From: Cellulosimicrobium sp. ES-005 | GTDB taxonomy: Bacteria > Actinomycetota > Actinomycetes > Actinomycetales > Cellulomonadaceae | Assembly (NCBI RefSeq): GCF_040448685.1 | Contig: NZ_CP159290.1 | Location: 2,170,001-2,234,000, forward strand | DNA length: 64,000 bases | Direction: 5' to 3' | Part shown: piece by piece, positions 1 to 9,383 of the stretch | How the letters are laid out: every line of letters starts with the position of its first letter | Numbering within the stretch: position 1 is the stretch's first letter | Translations under genes and position numbers: made by a program | Notes under the pieces: generated by a model | Database searches by the model: none | The model's input: the letters and a program-made list of their open reading frames with translations, nothing else | Told to the model about the DNA's origin: nothing

Positions 1-971
1 ACCGCGAGCACGGCGAGCGGCAGCCACAGCGCGGACCACGACGCCCCGCGGACCATCACGCCCTGCGAGACCTCGGTGAACCACGTGAGGGGCAGGAGGT
101 ACCCGATCCAGCGCACCCCTGCCGCCATCGCGTCGAGCGGGAAGATCATGCCCGAGAGCAGCACCTGCGGGAGCATCGTCATGAGCGCGACCTGCACCGC
201 CTGCCCGGTGGTCTGCGACACGGTGGAGATGAGCGCGCCGATGCCGAGCACGACGAAGAGGAACAGCGCGGCTCCCACCACGAACGGGGCCACCGGTCCG
301 GCGAACGGCACGTCGAAGATCCACATCCCGAGCAGCGTCACCGCGACCATGTCGAGGCAGGCGAGCAGGAAGTAGGGCGTGATCTTGCCGAGGATCACCG
401 CGGCGGGGCCGAGCGGCATCACCGCGAGCTGCTCGAACGTCCCCGCCTCGCGCTCCTTGACGAGCCCGATCGACGTGATGATCGTCCCGATGAACGTGAG
501 GATGAGGCCGATCAGCGCGGGCACCATCACCCACGACGTGTCGAGGTCGGGGTTGAAGAGGATCTCCGAGTCCACGGCGTCCCCGAGGGACGCGACGAGC
601 ACCTTCGCCGACTGCGCGGCGAAGAGGTTGGACCCGTCGACGTAGACGGTCGGGCGGTCGTCCCCCGGTGCGGGCGCGACGACCGCGACGTCGCTGCGGT
701 CGTCGCGCAGCGCCGCGCGGGCGTCGGCGTCCGTCCCCGCGGGGTCGACGCTCACGACGTCGAGCGCGTCGGCGGCGGCCGGGTTCGCCTCGATCGCGGC
801 GACCGCCTGCTCGGCACCCGGGCCCACGGCCGTGACGGTCAGCGTCTCGACCGTGAAGTTCGCCGCGAACCCGAACACGACGAGCAGGAGCAACGGCATC
901 CCGACGAGCATCGCGACCGTGCGCCGGTCCCGGCGCAGCTCGCGGAACTCCTTGACGACCATCGCGCGCAC
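1..971 (-). CDS. ABC-2 type transporter permease (3' end outside window)
   Basis: Membrane permease subunit of an ABC exporter (YbhS/DrrB-like family). The reading frame is open from a GTG at 971 to the window edge, about 323 codons. The N-terminus is a basic cytoplasmic stretch (VRAMVVKEFRELRRDRR), then one hydrophobic segment near residues 21-40, then about 150 extracytoplasmic residues, then a hydrophobic half containing LIGLILTFIGTIITSIG and LLPLTWFTEVSQGVMVRG. This one-TM, large loop, five-TM layout is usual for the family. A GGGGAGG lies 4 nt before the GTG; an ATG three codons later is an alternative. No ATPase gene lies upstream, so it is probably at lower coordinates in the same operon. 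A strong promoter with an overlapping palindrome precedes it, suggesting TetR-type repression. The substrate cannot be told. Confidence 0.85.
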   Translation of the reverse strand, partial: MRAMVVKEFRELRRDRRTVAMLVGMPLLLLVVFGFAANFTVETLTVTAVGPGAEQAVAAIEANPAAADALDVVSVDPAGTDADARAALRDDRSDVAVVAPAPGDDRPTVYVDGSNLFAAQSAKVLVASLGDAVDSEILFNPDLDTSWVMVPALIGLILTFIGTIITSIGLVKEREAGTFEQLAVMPLGPAAVILGKITPYFLLACLDMVAVTLLGMWIFDVPFAGPVAPFVVGAALFLFVVLGIGALISTVSQTTGQAVQVALMTMLPQVLLSGMIFPLDAMAAGVRWIGYLLPLTWFTEVSQGVMVRGASWSALWLPLAVLA

Positions 972-1017
972 GATGCCTCCCCGGCCCTGACCGCGCCCCG
1001 GCACGCGGTCGAATTCA

Positions 1018-1063
1018 TCACCTGTTGAAAACAGACGATAGGACGCGGCGGTCGAGGGGTCAA
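1018..1063 (-). promoter_or_regulatory. Promoter with overlapping TetR-type operator for the ABC permease
   Basis: On the minus strand a TTGACC (1063-1058) and a TATCGT (1040-1035) are separated by 17 bp, close to a sigma-70 consensus and rare in this DNA. Positions 1022-1034 read CTGTTGAAAACAG, a perfect 5-bp inverted repeat around GAA. It extends imperfectly to 1018-1040 (8 of 10 positions per arm). The palindrome covers the predicted transcription start and touches the -10 box, the usual place for a repressor. TetR-family control is inferred from size and gene context; no regulator gene lies nearby. Confidence 0.6.
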
Positions 1064-1092
1064 GGGCGTGCGGACCTGGCTCGGGTCGCCGG

Positions 1093-1641
1093 TCAGCCGA
1101 GGAACACCTGGGCACAGACGAGACCGCCGGCGCCCTCGGTGGCGTCCGCGACGCACGCGATCCCGACGGACGTCAGCGTCGGGTCCAGGAGGTTCGCCCG
1201 GTGCCCGGGGGACCCCATCCACGCGTCGACGACCGCGGCCGGCGCGGCGCTGGCCCGGCTGAGGTTCTCCGCCGCGGTGCCGCTCGCAGGAGCGCAGTCC
1301 GTCACGACCTCGTCGAGGGGGGCGTGCTCGAGCGGGGCGCCGACGAGCGCCGTGGCACGGGACAGCGCCTGCTCGGTCGCGCAGCCGCTCTCCTCCAGCC
1401 GGGGGACCCCCGCCTCGTCGCGTTCCTCCTGCGTCTCCGCCAGCAGCCGGGCGGCGTACTCCGTCGGCTCCCAGGGCCGGGCCGCCGCGGGGTCGTCGGC
1501 GCTCGGAGCCCCGCGCCCACCGTCGTGGCCCGGCGCGCAGGCCCCGAGGGACAGGCTCGCGAGCGTCGTCACCAGCGCCGCGAGCCGACGCGCTCCGGCA
1601 CGGGGCCCGGAACCGGCGCGTGCCGCCGGGCCGCCGTTCAC
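1093..1641 (-). CDS. CAP/SCP-domain lipoprotein
   Basis: Predicted surface lipoprotein of 182 residues. The start GTG overlaps the stop of the UDP-glucose dehydrogenase gene by 4 nt (GTGA), so translation is probably coupled. The N-terminus is basic, then hydrophobic (LAALVTTLASLSLGAC), and ends in a lipobox with Cys near residue 33. The mature part is a CAP (CRISP/antigen 5/PR-1) domain: the helix around ETQEERDEAGVPRLEES, the ENLS motif and SPGHRANLLDPTLTSVGIAC are recognisable. The C-terminal GGLVCAQVFLG fits the last strand of the fold. Bacterial CAP proteins are mostly of unknown function. The link to exopolysaccharide is by position only. Confidence 0.85.
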   Translation of the reverse strand: MNGGPAARAGSGPRAGARRLAALVTTLASLSLGACAPGHDGGRGAPSADDPAAARPWEPTEYAARLLAETQEERDEAGVPRLEESGCATEQALSRATALVGAPLEHAPLDEVVTDCAPASGTAAENLSRASAAPAAVVDAWMGSPGHRANLLDPTLTSVGIACVADATEGAGGLVCAQVFLG

Positions 1642-2954
1642 CGCCGGCCGAGCGCGCGGTACGTCCACCCCGCCTCGCGCCACACGGTCGCGTCGAGCGC
1701 GTTGCGGCCGTCGACCACGCGGGGGGCCGCCACGAGGCCGTACAGCTTGCCCGGGTCCAGGTCCCGGTACTCCTGCCACTCGGTGAGGACCAGCACGGCG
1801 TCCACACCGTCCACCGCCTCCTCGACGGTCTCGGCGAAGCCCAGCGAGGGGGCCTTGGCGCGCGCGTTGGCCAGCGCGCGCGGGTCGGTCACCACCACGC
1901 GCGCGCTCCGGTGGTGCAGCCGCTCCGCGACGTCGAGCGCTGGCGAGTCGCGGACGTCGTCGCTGTCCGGCTTGAACGCCGCACCGAGGACGGCGACGCG
2001 CGCGCCGGCCAGCGGACGCCCGTCCAGCACGCCGACCGTGAGGTCGACCATGCGCTCGCGCCGGCGCAGGTTGATCGAGTCGACCTCGCGCAGGAAGCTG
2101 ACGGCGGGGTCGGCGTGCAGCTCCTCGGCCCGTGCCATGAACGCGCGGATGTCCTTCGGCAGGCAGCCGCCGCCGAACCCGAGCCCGGCGTTGAGGAAGC
2201 GCCGCCCGATCCGCTCGTCGAGGCCGATCGCGTCGGCGAGGAGCGTCACATCTCCCCCGGCGACCTCGCACAGCTCCGCCATCGCGTTGATGAAGGAGAT
2301 CTTCGTGGCGAGGAACGAGTTCGCCGCGACCTTGACGAGCTCGGCCGTCGCCCGGTCGACCACGAGCCGCGGCGTACCCTCGCCGAGGGCCGCGGCGTAG
2401 ACCGCGTCGAGCGCCTCGACCGCACGAGCGCCCGCCGCGTCGTCCGGGACGCCGTAGACGAGCCGGTCGGGTCGCAGCGTGTCCTGGACGGCGAACCCCT
2501 CGCGCAGGAACTCGGGGTTCCAGACGAGCGTCGCGGTGGGACGGACCGCGGCGAGCTCGTCCGCGAGCCGCGCGGCCGTCCCCACGGGGACCGTCGACTT
2601 GCCCACCACGACCGCGTCCGCGTCGAGGTGCGGCACGAGCGACCGGAAGGCTGCGTCGACGGACGACAGGTCGGCGGCGTACGAGTCGGCGCGCTGGGGC
2701 GTCCCCACGCACACGAAGTGGACCTCGGCGTCGGCCGCCGCGGCGAGGTCGGTCGTGAAGGTGAGCCGTCCGGAGGCCCGCGCCTCCGCGAGCATCCCGT
2801 CGAGCCCCGGCTCGTAGAACGGCGCCCGCCCGTCGCGCAACGACCCCACCTTCCGGGCGTCGACGTCCACCCCGACCACGTCGTGCCCCAGCGTCGCCAT
2901 GCACGCCGCGTGCACCGCGCCCAGGTAGCCGCAGCCGATCACCGAGATCCTCAT
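1638..2954 (-). CDS. ugd: UDP-glucose 6-dehydrogenase
   Basis: Oxidises UDP-glucose to UDP-glucuronate with two NAD+, supplying an acidic sugar for the polysaccharide made by the neighbouring genes. The protein has 438 residues, normal for the family. It opens with the Rossmann motif VIGCGYLG (residues 5-12). It has the GKSTVPVGTA segment near 119-127, NPEFLREG near 146-153, and the catalytic Cys264 in GFGGGCLPKD. A C-terminal UDP-binding domain includes AFKPDSDDVRDSPAL. The ATG is preceded by a G-rich ribosome binding site (AGGGGGA). It lies about 90 bp downstream of the tyrosine-kinase gene and overlaps the CAP gene. Identification is secure; involvement in this polymer is inferred from position. 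Confidence 0.95.
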   Translation of the reverse strand: MRISVIGCGYLGAVHAACMATLGHDVVGVDVDARKVGSLRDGRAPFYEPGLDGMLAEARASGRLTFTTDLAAAADAEVHFVCVGTPQRADSYAADLSSVDAAFRSLVPHLDADAVVVGKSTVPVGTAARLADELAAVRPTATLVWNPEFLREGFAVQDTLRPDRLVYGVPDDAAGARAVEALDAVYAAALGEGTPRLVVDRATAELVKVAANSFLATKISFINAMAELCEVAGGDVTLLADAIGLDERIGRRFLNAGLGFGGGCLPKDIRAFMARAEELHADPAVSFLREVDSINLRRRERMVDLTVGVLDGRPLAGARVAVLGAAFKPDSDDVRDSPALDVAERLHHRSARVVVTDPRALANARAKAPSLGFAETVEEAVDGVDAVLVLTEWQEYRDLDPGKLYGLVAAPRVVDGRNALDATVWREAGWTYRALGRR

Positions 2955-3043
2955 GCCGTTCCCCCTGCTCGTCGCCGCCGGCCACCCGGCGTCCCGTCCG
3001 TGGCGCTGCGTGCGACCGGCGAACCGGGGCAGCGCCGCCCTCC

Positions 3044-4705
3044 TCACTGCCGCTCGCTCGGCAGCACCACCTCGTCGAAGGTCCCCGCACGGACGCGACG
3101 GCCGACCGAGACCGCCGGCTCGTCCGCGGCGTCCCGGTCCCCTCGTGCGGCGTCCGGTGCCGCACCGTCTGCCGCACCGTCGGACGGGGCGACCCGTCCC
3201 GGCTCCTCGGCGCCGACGCGCGCCCACGCACCCGGGACGGCCGGCGCGGTGGCGCCCTGCGGCGTCGGCCGACGCGCGTGCCGACGCGCCCCGCCCGCGC
3301 GACCCCGGGCCCCGCGGCGCGTCGTGCCCGCGGACGCGCCGGGCTCGTCCGCGGTGTACTCCTGGTAGGCGTACTCGTACGCGCCCGCACCGGGGCCCCG
3401 CACCGGCACGCGGTTGACGACGATCCCCAGCGGGGGGACGCCCACGGTGACCAGAGCAGAGAGCGCGGTCTCCAGCTGGTCCCGGTGCACGGTGCCGGCA
3501 CCGACCACGACGATCGCGCCGCCGACCCCCTTCGCGAGGATCGCCGCGTCGGTGACCGGGAGGAGCGGGGGCGTGTCGATCACGATCACGTCGTAGTCGG
3601 CCCGCAGCCGGTCCAGGAGCTGCGTCATCGGGGCCGCCCCGAGCAGCTCGCTCGGGTTCGGCGGGATCTGCCCGGAGGCGATGACGTCGAGGTTGGCGTT
3701 GCCCCAGGGCTGCAGGGCGTCCTCGACGCCCACCTTCCCGATGAGGATCGTCGTCAGCCCGACCGAGCCCTCGACCCCCAGGTACCGGGCGACCGACGGC
3801 CGCCGGAGGTCCGCGTCGACGAGGACGACGCGCTGACCCGCGTCCGCGAGCGTGATGGCCAGGTTGATGCTGGTGGTGGTCTTGCCCTCGCCGGGGAGCG
3901 CCGACGTCATGAGGTACGTGCGCGCGGCCGGGCCGAGCTCGAGGAACTGCAGGTTGGTGCGCAGCCTGCGGAAGGCCTCCGCCCGGACGGCCTGGGGCGA
4001 CTCCTGGACGATGAGCGGGTGCTCCGGCGCCTCCTCGTCGTACCCGACGACGCCCAGCACCGGGGCGTCCGTCACGTCCTCGACGTCCGACGTGGACCGG
4101 ACGCGCGTGTCCAGGAGCTCGCGCACGACCGCCACCGAGACGCCGAGCACGAGGCCGACGACGAGCCCCAGCGCCAGGTTCAGCCGGACGTTCGGCGACG
4201 CGGCGGAGGTCGGCACCGACGCCGCGCGGACCGTGCTGATCTGCACGGGCGAGTCGCCGCCCCCGACCGGGGTCTCGAGCTCCCCCACGACCGCCGCGAG
4301 CGACCGGGCCGTCGCGTTCGCGATCTCGGCGGCGAGCTGCGGCGACTCGTCGGTCGCCGTGACGTTGATGAGCGCCGTGTCGAGCGGCGAGTCGGCGCGG
4401 ACCCGCTGCGCGAGCGACCCGGCGTCGTCCGCGAGGCCGAGCTCCTCGATCACGGGGTCCAGGACGCGCGGGCTCGTCACGAGCTCGATGTACGACTTGA
4501 CCTGGCGCACGGTGAAGTTCGACCCCTGCAGCAGGTCCGTCGTGGAGTCGGAGCCCTGCACGGACACGTACACCTGGGACCGGGCGGAGTACGTCGGCGT
4601 CGTCAGGAGCGAGTACGCGCCCGCGAGCGCCAGCCCGAGCGCCCCGACGACCACGATCGTGACCCACCTCTTGCGCAGCAGGACGAGGTAGTCCCTGAGC
4701 TCCAT
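3044..4705 (-). CDS. Wzz/Wzc-like bacterial tyrosine kinase for polysaccharide chain length
   Basis: Inner-membrane co-polymerase that sets chain length and exports polysaccharide, fused to a BY-kinase; 553 residues. The Wzz domain begins with TM1 near residues 15-35 and ends with TM2 near 174-194. The kinase has Walker A SALPGEGKTT (268-277), Walker A' VLVDADLRRP (294-303) and Walker B VIVIDTPP (373-380). A Tyr cluster, YEYAYQEY (443-450), is the expected autophosphorylation site. About 100 Ala/Pro/Arg-rich residues follow this cluster, which is unusual because the cluster normally ends the protein. GAGGGGGA sits before ATG 4705 and decides the start. The matching phosphatase is probably the gene at 18,626. 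Confidence 0.93.
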   Translation of the reverse strand: MELRDYLVLLRKRWVTIVVVGALGLALAGAYSLLTTPTYSARSQVYVSVQGSDSTTDLLQGSNFTVRQVKSYIELVTSPRVLDPVIEELGLADDAGSLAQRVRADSPLDTALINVTATDESPQLAAEIANATARSLAAVVGELETPVGGGDSPVQISTVRAASVPTSAASPNVRLNLALGLVVGLVLGVSVAVVRELLDTRVRSTSDVEDVTDAPVLGVVGYDEEAPEHPLIVQESPQAVRAEAFRRLRTNLQFLELGPAARTYLMTSALPGEGKTTTSINLAITLADAGQRVVLVDADLRRPSVARYLGVEGSVGLTTILIGKVGVEDALQPWGNANLDVIASGQIPPNPSELLGAAPMTQLLDRLRADYDVIVIDTPPLLPVTDAAILAKGVGGAIVVVGAGTVHRDQLETALSALVTVGVPPLGIVVNRVPVRGPGAGAYEYAYQEYTADEPGASAGTTRRGARGRAGGARRHARRPTPQGATAPAVPGAWARVGAEEPGRVAPSDGAADGAAPDAARGDRDAADEPAVSVGRRVRAGTFDEVVLPSERQ

Positions 4706-4814
4706 CGTCGTCCCCCTCACCGGGCCGCTCCCCCTGAGCGTCCACCCACGACCGCCTCAATCTCGCACAGGGCACCGCACGTCGCGAGCCTGGGCACCTC
4801 CACCCGCACCGGGG

Positions 4815-5804
4815 TCACGCGCGGACCCGCCCGGCCTGCTCGCGGTACCACGCCACGGTCCGCTCGATCCCCTCGCGCAGCCCCGTCCTCGCCTCCCAGC
4901 CGCTCGCGCGCAGCCGGGACACGTCGAGCAGCTTCTGCGGCGTGCCGTCCGGCCGCGACGTGTCCCAGCGCGTCGCGCCGTCGTACCCGACGACGTCGGC
5001 GACCGTCTCGGCGAGCTCGCGGACGGTGACGTCCTGCCCGGTGCCGACGTTGACCTGGACGGGGCCGTCGTAGTGCTCCAGGAGGTGCAGGCACGCGTCG
5101 GCCATGTCGTCGCTGTGCAGGAGCTCTCGCCGTGGCGACCCCGTCCCCCAGTTCGTCACCTCCCGGGCGCCGGTCCGCACGGCCTCGTCGTAGCGCCGGA
5201 TCAGCGCGGGCAGCACGTGCGACCCGGTCGGCGAGAAGTTGTCGCCGGGTCCGTAGAGGTTCGTCGGCATGGCCGAGATCCACGGCAGCCCGTCCTGGCG
5301 GCGGACCGCCTGGACCTGCAGGATGCCGGTGATCTTCGCGATCGCGTAGGCGTCGTTGGTCGGTTCGAGGGGCCCCGTCAGCAGCGCCTCCTCGACGATG
5401 GGCTGCGGCGCGAGCCGCGGGTAGATGCACGACGAGCCCAGGAACAGCAGCCGCTCGACCTCGGACGTCCGCGCGGCGTCGAGGACGTTCACCTGGATGC
5501 GGACGTTCTCGCTGAGGAAGTCGACCGGGTACGCCGCGTTCGCCATGATCCCGCCGACCTTCGCCGCCGCGAGGACGACGTAGCGCGGGCGGTGCGCACG
5601 GAAGAAGTCGTGCACGGCGTCGCGGTCGGTGAGGTCGAGCTCCGCGGAGGTCTGCCCCACGAGCCGGGAGAACCCCGCCCGTTCCAGCCGGCGCCAGATC
5701 GCCGAGCCGACCAGGCCGCGGTGGCCGGCGACGTAGAAGACGGCGTCCCGGTCGAGCGGCGCCGTTTCGTGGCGGACGAGGTCGCGCTCGTCGGGCGTCG
5801 TCAT
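4815..5804 (-). CDS. fcl: GDP-L-fucose synthase
   Basis: Epimerase-reductase that turns GDP-4-keto-6-deoxy-mannose into GDP-L-fucose using NADPH. The 329-residue protein carries the SDR dinucleotide motif [10 protein letters not shown] near residue 25, GSSCIYP with the catalytic Ser/Cys region near 120, and the YAIAKI Tyr-Lys pair near 150. [20 protein letters not shown] is a strong family signature. The ATG overlaps the stop of gmd by 4 nt (ATGA), so the two consecutive pathway steps are translationally coupled. Together with gmd it provides activated fucose for the exopolysaccharide. Confidence 0.96.
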   Translation of the reverse strand: MTTPDERDLVRHETAPLDRDAVFYVAGHRGLVGSAIWRRLERAGFSRLVGQTSAELDLTDRDAVHDFFRAHRPRYVVLAAAKVGGIMANAAYPVDFLSENVRIQVNVLDAARTSEVERLLFLGSSCIYPRLAPQPIVEEALLTGPLEPTNDAYAIAKITGILQVQAVRRQDGLPWISAMPTNLYGPGDNFSPTGSHVLPALIRRYDEAVRTGAREVTNWGTGSPRRELLHSDDMADACLHLLEHYDGPVQVNVGTGQDVTVRELAETVADVVGYDGATRWDTSRPDGTPQKLLDVSRLRASGWEARTGLREGIERTVAWYREQAGRVRA

Positions 5805-6832
5805 GCCGCGTCCCACGTCGCGAGCGCGACCCGGTCGATCCACGGCGACCCGGCGTGGCTCAGGGCCTCGACGTCCGCGTCGACCATGATGCGCGCGAGC
5901 TCGCGCCCGTCGACGGTCGGCTTCCACCCGAGGTCGACGTGCGCCCGGCTGGGGTCGCCGACGAGGGCGTCGACCTCCGTCGGGCGCAGGTAGCGCTCGT
6001 CGAACCGCACGTGCCGCTCCCAGTCGAGCCCCGCGTGGGCGAACGCCTCCTGGAGGAAGTCGCGTACCGACAGCCCGATCCCCGTGGCGAGGACGTAGTC
6101 GTCCGGCCGCTCGGCCTGCAGCATCCGCCACATGCCCTCGACGTACTCGGCCGCGTACCCCCAGTCACGGACGGCGTCGAGGTTGCCCAGGTACAGGTGC
6201 TCCTGACGACCGGCCTGGATGGCCGCCACGGCGCGCGTGATCTTGCGGGTCACGAACGTCTCGCCGCGGCGCGGGCTCTCGTGGTTGAAGAGGATCCCGT
6301 TGACCGCGAACATGTCGTAGGCCTCGCGGTAGTTCTTCGTGATCCAGTATGCGTAGAGCTTGGCCGCCGCGTAGGGCGAGCGCGGGTGGAACGGCGTCGT
6401 CTCGTTCTGCGGCGGCGGGGTGGCGCCGTAGAGCTCGGACGACGACGCCTGGTAGTAGCGCGTCTCCACGCCCGCCAGGCGCACCGCCTCGAGCAGGCGG
6501 ATCGCCCCCGTCCCCGTAGTGTCCGCCGTGTGCTCGGGCTCGTCGAACGAGACCCGCACGTGGGACTGCGCCGCGAGGTTGTAGACCTCGTCCGGGCAGA
6601 TCTGCGCGATGAGCGACACGAGGCGCGCGCCGTCGGACAGGTCCGCGTAGTGCAGGAAGAGCCGCGCGTCCTCCTCGTGCGGGTCCTGGTAGAGGTGGTC
6701 GATCCGCGCCGTGTTGAACGTCGAGGCGCGGCGGATCAGCCCGTGCACCTCGTACCCCTTGCGGAGCAGGAGCTCCGCGAGGTACGAGCCGTCCTGCCCC
6801 GTGATCCCCGAGATCAGTGCCTTCTTCGTCAT
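5801..6832 (-). CDS. gmd: GDP-mannose 4,6-dehydratase
   Basis: Dehydrates GDP-D-mannose to GDP-4-keto-6-deoxy-D-mannose, the first committed step to GDP-L-fucose. It has 343 residues. Visible motifs are [14 protein letters not shown] (NADP binding, residues 9-22), [15 protein letters not shown], the catalytic region [17 protein letters not shown] with the Tyr-Lys pair, and [16 protein letters not shown]. All are hallmarks of the family. It sits between a glycosyltransferase (4-nt overlap at its start) and fcl (4-nt overlap at its end). GDP-mannose itself must come from genes outside the window. Confidence 0.97.
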   Translation of the reverse strand: MTKKALISGITGQDGSYLAELLLRKGYEVHGLIRRASTFNTARIDHLYQDPHEEDARLFLHYADLSDGARLVSLIAQICPDEVYNLAAQSHVRVSFDEPEHTADTTGTGAIRLLEAVRLAGVETRYYQASSSELYGATPPPQNETTPFHPRSPYAAAKLYAYWITKNYREAYDMFAVNGILFNHESPRRGETFVTRKITRAVAAIQAGRQEHLYLGNLDAVRDWGYAAEYVEGMWRMLQAERPDDYVLATGIGLSVRDFLQEAFAHAGLDWERHVRFDERYLRPTEVDALVGDPSRAHVDLGWKPTVDGRELARIMVDADVEALSHAGSPWIDRVALATWDAA

Positions 6833-8154
6833 GCCGTCTCCCCCTTGCTCTCCGCGAGCCCACCCGGACCGGTGAGCACCCTCTCCTCGTCGTCCCGCTC
6901 GGGCCCGGGCGGTTGGTATCCCGGCCCTCCCGCACGCCAGCGCGACAGCCATCGCTCGAAGCGCGCCACCGCCGCGTCCTCGGAGAGGACGGAGCGGCGG
7001 TACCGCCGCCCGGCGGCCCCGAGCCGGTCCGCGCCCGCCGGGTCGTCCGCGAGCCGCACGACCGCGTCGACGAGCGCTCCCGGGTCCTCCGGCTCCACGC
7101 GCAGGCCCGCGCCGGCGGCCGCGAGCTCCTCCGCGGTCGTCGACCCGGCGGCGGTCGCGGCGAGCACCGGCCGGCCGGCGTCGAAGTAGGAGGTCAGCTT
7201 GCTCGGCACGGACATCTGCGACAGCCCGGCCAGCTCGTTGACCAGGAGGACGTCGGCCGCCGCCATCGCCGCGACGAAGCCCCCGTCGGGCAGCGGGTCG
7301 ACGAACTGGACCGACGTGACCCCGCCCGCCGCCGCCTCGAGCTCGCGACGCCGGCTGCCGTCGCCCAGCAGCACGAACCGGACCCGCAGCCCGCGCCGGT
7401 CGACCAGCCGCCCGGCCTCGACGACGTTCTCGAGCCCCTGCTTCGCGCCCTGGTTGCCCGCGTGGAGCACGACGACCTCGTCGTCGCGCCAGCCGAGCGC
7501 GCGCCGTGCCGCGGCGCGGTCGACGGGCGCGCGCTCCGGCAGGTGGGTCCAGTTGCGGACCGTCGTGACGCGCTCCGGCGGCACGCCCAGGACGCTTACG
7601 AGGTGCGCGGCGAACCGGTCGTGGATCGCGACGACCGCGTCGGACCCGCGCGTCACCGCGCGCTCCACGGCCTGGACGACCCGCGCGACGGCACCGGTCG
7701 CGGTCCCGGTCTCCTCGACCCCGAGGGAGTACAGGTCCTGCGTCCAGAGCACGACCCGGTGCTCGCGTCCTACGACGCGCGAGAGCCGTGCGCGGGCCAG
7801 GGCGGCGGCCGCCGCGAAGAGGGACGGCGAGACGAGCAGGACGACGTCGCTCGCCGGCCAGCGCACCGCGGCCGAGCGGAGACCGAACGTCGTCTCGGCG
7901 ACCAGCCGGCGACCGGGGGTCGGCACGCGCGGCACGTAGTGCCGCAGGCGCCGGACCGGCACCCCGTCGACGACCTCGCGCGAGGACCAGGCGCCGTAGC
8001 CGGCGCGCACGCGCCACTCGGGATAGTGCGGGTGGGTGGTGATGACCTGGACGTCGTGCCTCCGCTCGGCGAGCCGACGCGCGAGGGCCGACGTGTACGG
8101 GGCGTTGCCCGACGGCTCGGGCGCGTAGTTCGCGCCGATCACGAGCACGCGCAT
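6829..8154 (-). CDS. WcaI-like GT4 glycosyltransferase
   Basis: Cytoplasmic glycosyltransferase of 441 residues resembling colanic-acid WcaI, which puts a sugar (often fucose) on the lipid-linked repeat unit. The N-terminal domain starts [20 protein letters not shown] and contains THPHYPEW. The C-terminal GT-B half has [19 protein letters not shown] and [19 protein letters not shown], the nucleotide-sugar-binding region of this subfamily. It is the first gene of a unit running into gmd and fcl with 4-nt overlaps, which fits use of GDP-fucose. An imperfect -10 (TACGGC, 8167-8162) lies 7 nt before the ATG, so the message may be leaderless. Sugar specificity is not readable. Confidence 0.88.
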   Translation of the reverse strand: MRVLVIGANYAPEPSGNAPYTSALARRLAERRHDVQVITTHPHYPEWRVRAGYGAWSSREVVDGVPVRRLRHYVPRVPTPGRRLVAETTFGLRSAAVRWPASDVVLLVSPSLFAAAAALARARLSRVVGREHRVVLWTQDLYSLGVEETGTATGAVARVVQAVERAVTRGSDAVVAIHDRFAAHLVSVLGVPPERVTTVRNWTHLPERAPVDRAAARRALGWRDDEVVVLHAGNQGAKQGLENVVEAGRLVDRRGLRVRFVLLGDGSRRRELEAAAGGVTSVQFVDPLPDGGFVAAMAAADVLLVNELAGLSQMSVPSKLTSYFDAGRPVLAATAAGSTTAEELAAAGAGLRVEPEDPGALVDAVVRLADDPAGADRLGAAGRRYRRSVLSEDAAVARFERWLSRWRAGGPGYQPPGPERDDEERVLTGPGGLAESKGETA

Positions 8155-8208
8155 CCTCGACGCCGTAGTGTCGGCAGCGGCAGACCGATCGTCTCGACCC
8201 CGGGGGCT

Positions 8209-8778
8209 GTGTTGACGACCGACCGGAACGACCACGACGTGCCCGTCGTCCCGCTGCGGCGGGCGCCCGGCGAGCGGCAGGCGTGGGACCGGCCCGCCGC
8301 CGTCGTGTACTTGTGGGGCGTCGTCGAGCTCTTGCTCGTGACGAACCCCTGGCAGGTCAGCTCGCGCCTTCGCGTCGCGGCGCTGCGGGCCTTCGGCGCC
8401 CGCATCGGGGAGGGCGTGATCATCCGGCCCCGCACCCGCGTCCGCTTCCCGTGGAAGCTGCGCGTCGGCGACGGCTCGTGGATCGGCGAGGGCGTCTGGT
8501 TTCACAACCAGGACCTCGTGGACGTCGGTCGCGACGTGGTCGTCTCCCAGGAAACCTTCGTCACGACGGGCAGCCACCGGCACCGCACGGACATGGGGCT
8601 CGTCACCGCCCCCGTCCGGATCCGTGACGGCTCCTGGGTGACGGCGCGCTGCGTCGTCCTCGGCGGCACGGACATCGGCCGCTCCGCGCTCGTCGCCCCG
8701 GCCTCCGTCGTGCGCGGCCAGGTCCCGGACGGCCGTGTCTGGGAGGGCCGGGCGCTCACCGAGCGCCGCAGGTTCTGA
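8209..8778 (+). CDS. WcaF-like acetyltransferase (left-handed beta-helix)
   Basis: Sugar O-acetyltransferase of about 189 residues, of the colanic-acid WcaF type. After an N-terminal helix region ([20 protein letters not shown]) come hexapeptide repeats ([29 protein letters not shown]). The conserved [10 protein letters not shown] contains the catalytic His region, and later turns read [20 protein letters not shown]. It is the only gene of the polysaccharide block on the plus strand, lying between two minus-strand units. The start is GTG 8209 or TTG 8212; no ATG is in frame. A TAGTGT (8166-8171) is a candidate -10 that overlaps the divergent promoter of the glycosyltransferase. Confidence 0.85.
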   Translation: MLTTDRNDHDVPVVPLRRAPGERQAWDRPAAVVYLWGVVELLLVTNPWQVSSRLRVAALRAFGARIGEGVIIRPRTRVRFPWKLRVGDGSWIGEGVWFHNQDLVDVGRDVVVSQETFVTTGSHRHRTDMGLVTAPVRIRDGSWVTARCVVLGGTDIGRSALVAPASVVRGQVPDGRVWEGRALTERRRF

Positions 8779-8795
8779 CCGGTCGGCCCGCGGGG

Positions 8796-9383
8796 TCATC
8801 GCTGCCTCCTCCGTGCTCGTTCGTCGAGCGCCCTGCTGTGCCGGGCCGCGTCCGCGGCGTCGAAGCGCTGGCGCACGACCCGCGCGGGCGAGCCCACGGC
8901 GATCGAGTACGGCGGGACGTCCTCGGTGACGACGGAACCCGCGCCCACGATGCTGCCCTCCCCGATCGAGACGCCGCTGAGCACGACCGACCCCCCTCCG
9001 ACCCACACGTCGCGCCCGATGCGCACCGCGTCGCGCGGCGTCGCGGGCCGGTCCCCGGACCAGGTCGACTCGGAGACCGGGGTCCCCACCTCGTCGAACG
9101 CGTGATCGTCACGACCGACGACCTGGACACCCTGGCCGATGAGCGCGAAGTCGCCGATCTCGCCGTCGACCTCGACGATCGACCACGGGCCGATGGACAC
9201 GTCGTCCCCGAGGACGAGCCGATGGGGTGCGCTGACCACGGCGAACCGGCCGAGCCTCAGGCCCCGGCCGTAGGTCACGTGCTGCCGCACCGCGAGGCGG
9301 CGCATCACGGCGCGGACCGGCCGCACGAGGAGCGGGGACAGCTGGGTGCGGGTGCCGTACACCGGCGTCGTGCTGCTCGTCAC
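8796..9383 (-). CDS. Hexapeptide-repeat acyltransferase (WcaB/serine acetyltransferase-like)
   Basis: Left-handed beta-helix O-acetyltransferase of 195 residues, likely to decorate the same polymer. It shows isoleucine-rich hexapeptide turns, from [20 protein letters not shown] to [18 protein letters not shown] and [19 protein letters not shown]. It ends with the standard family tail [18 protein letters not shown]. The GTG start overlaps the stop of the preceding glycosyltransferase by 4 nt (GTGA). A GGAGG lies 10 nt upstream. It ends convergently 17 bp from the WcaF-like gene. The acceptor sugar is unknown. Confidence 0.88.
   Translation of the reverse strand: MTSSTTPVYGTRTQLSPLLVRPVRAVMRRLAVRQHVTYGRGLRLGRFAVVSAPHRLVLGDDVSIGPWSIVEVDGEIGDFALIGQGVQVVGRDDHAFDEVGTPVSESTWSGDRPATPRDAVRIGRDVWVGGGSVVLSGVSIGEGSIVGAGSVVTEDVPPYSIAVGSPARVVRQRFDAADAARHSRALDERARRRQR

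Noticed and set aside
839-1807. Minus-strand frame of 322 codons through the permease start and CAP gene
   Set aside because: It overlaps two supported genes in another frame and gives Arg/Gly/Ala-rich sequence; the promoter at 1,018-1,063 lies inside it.
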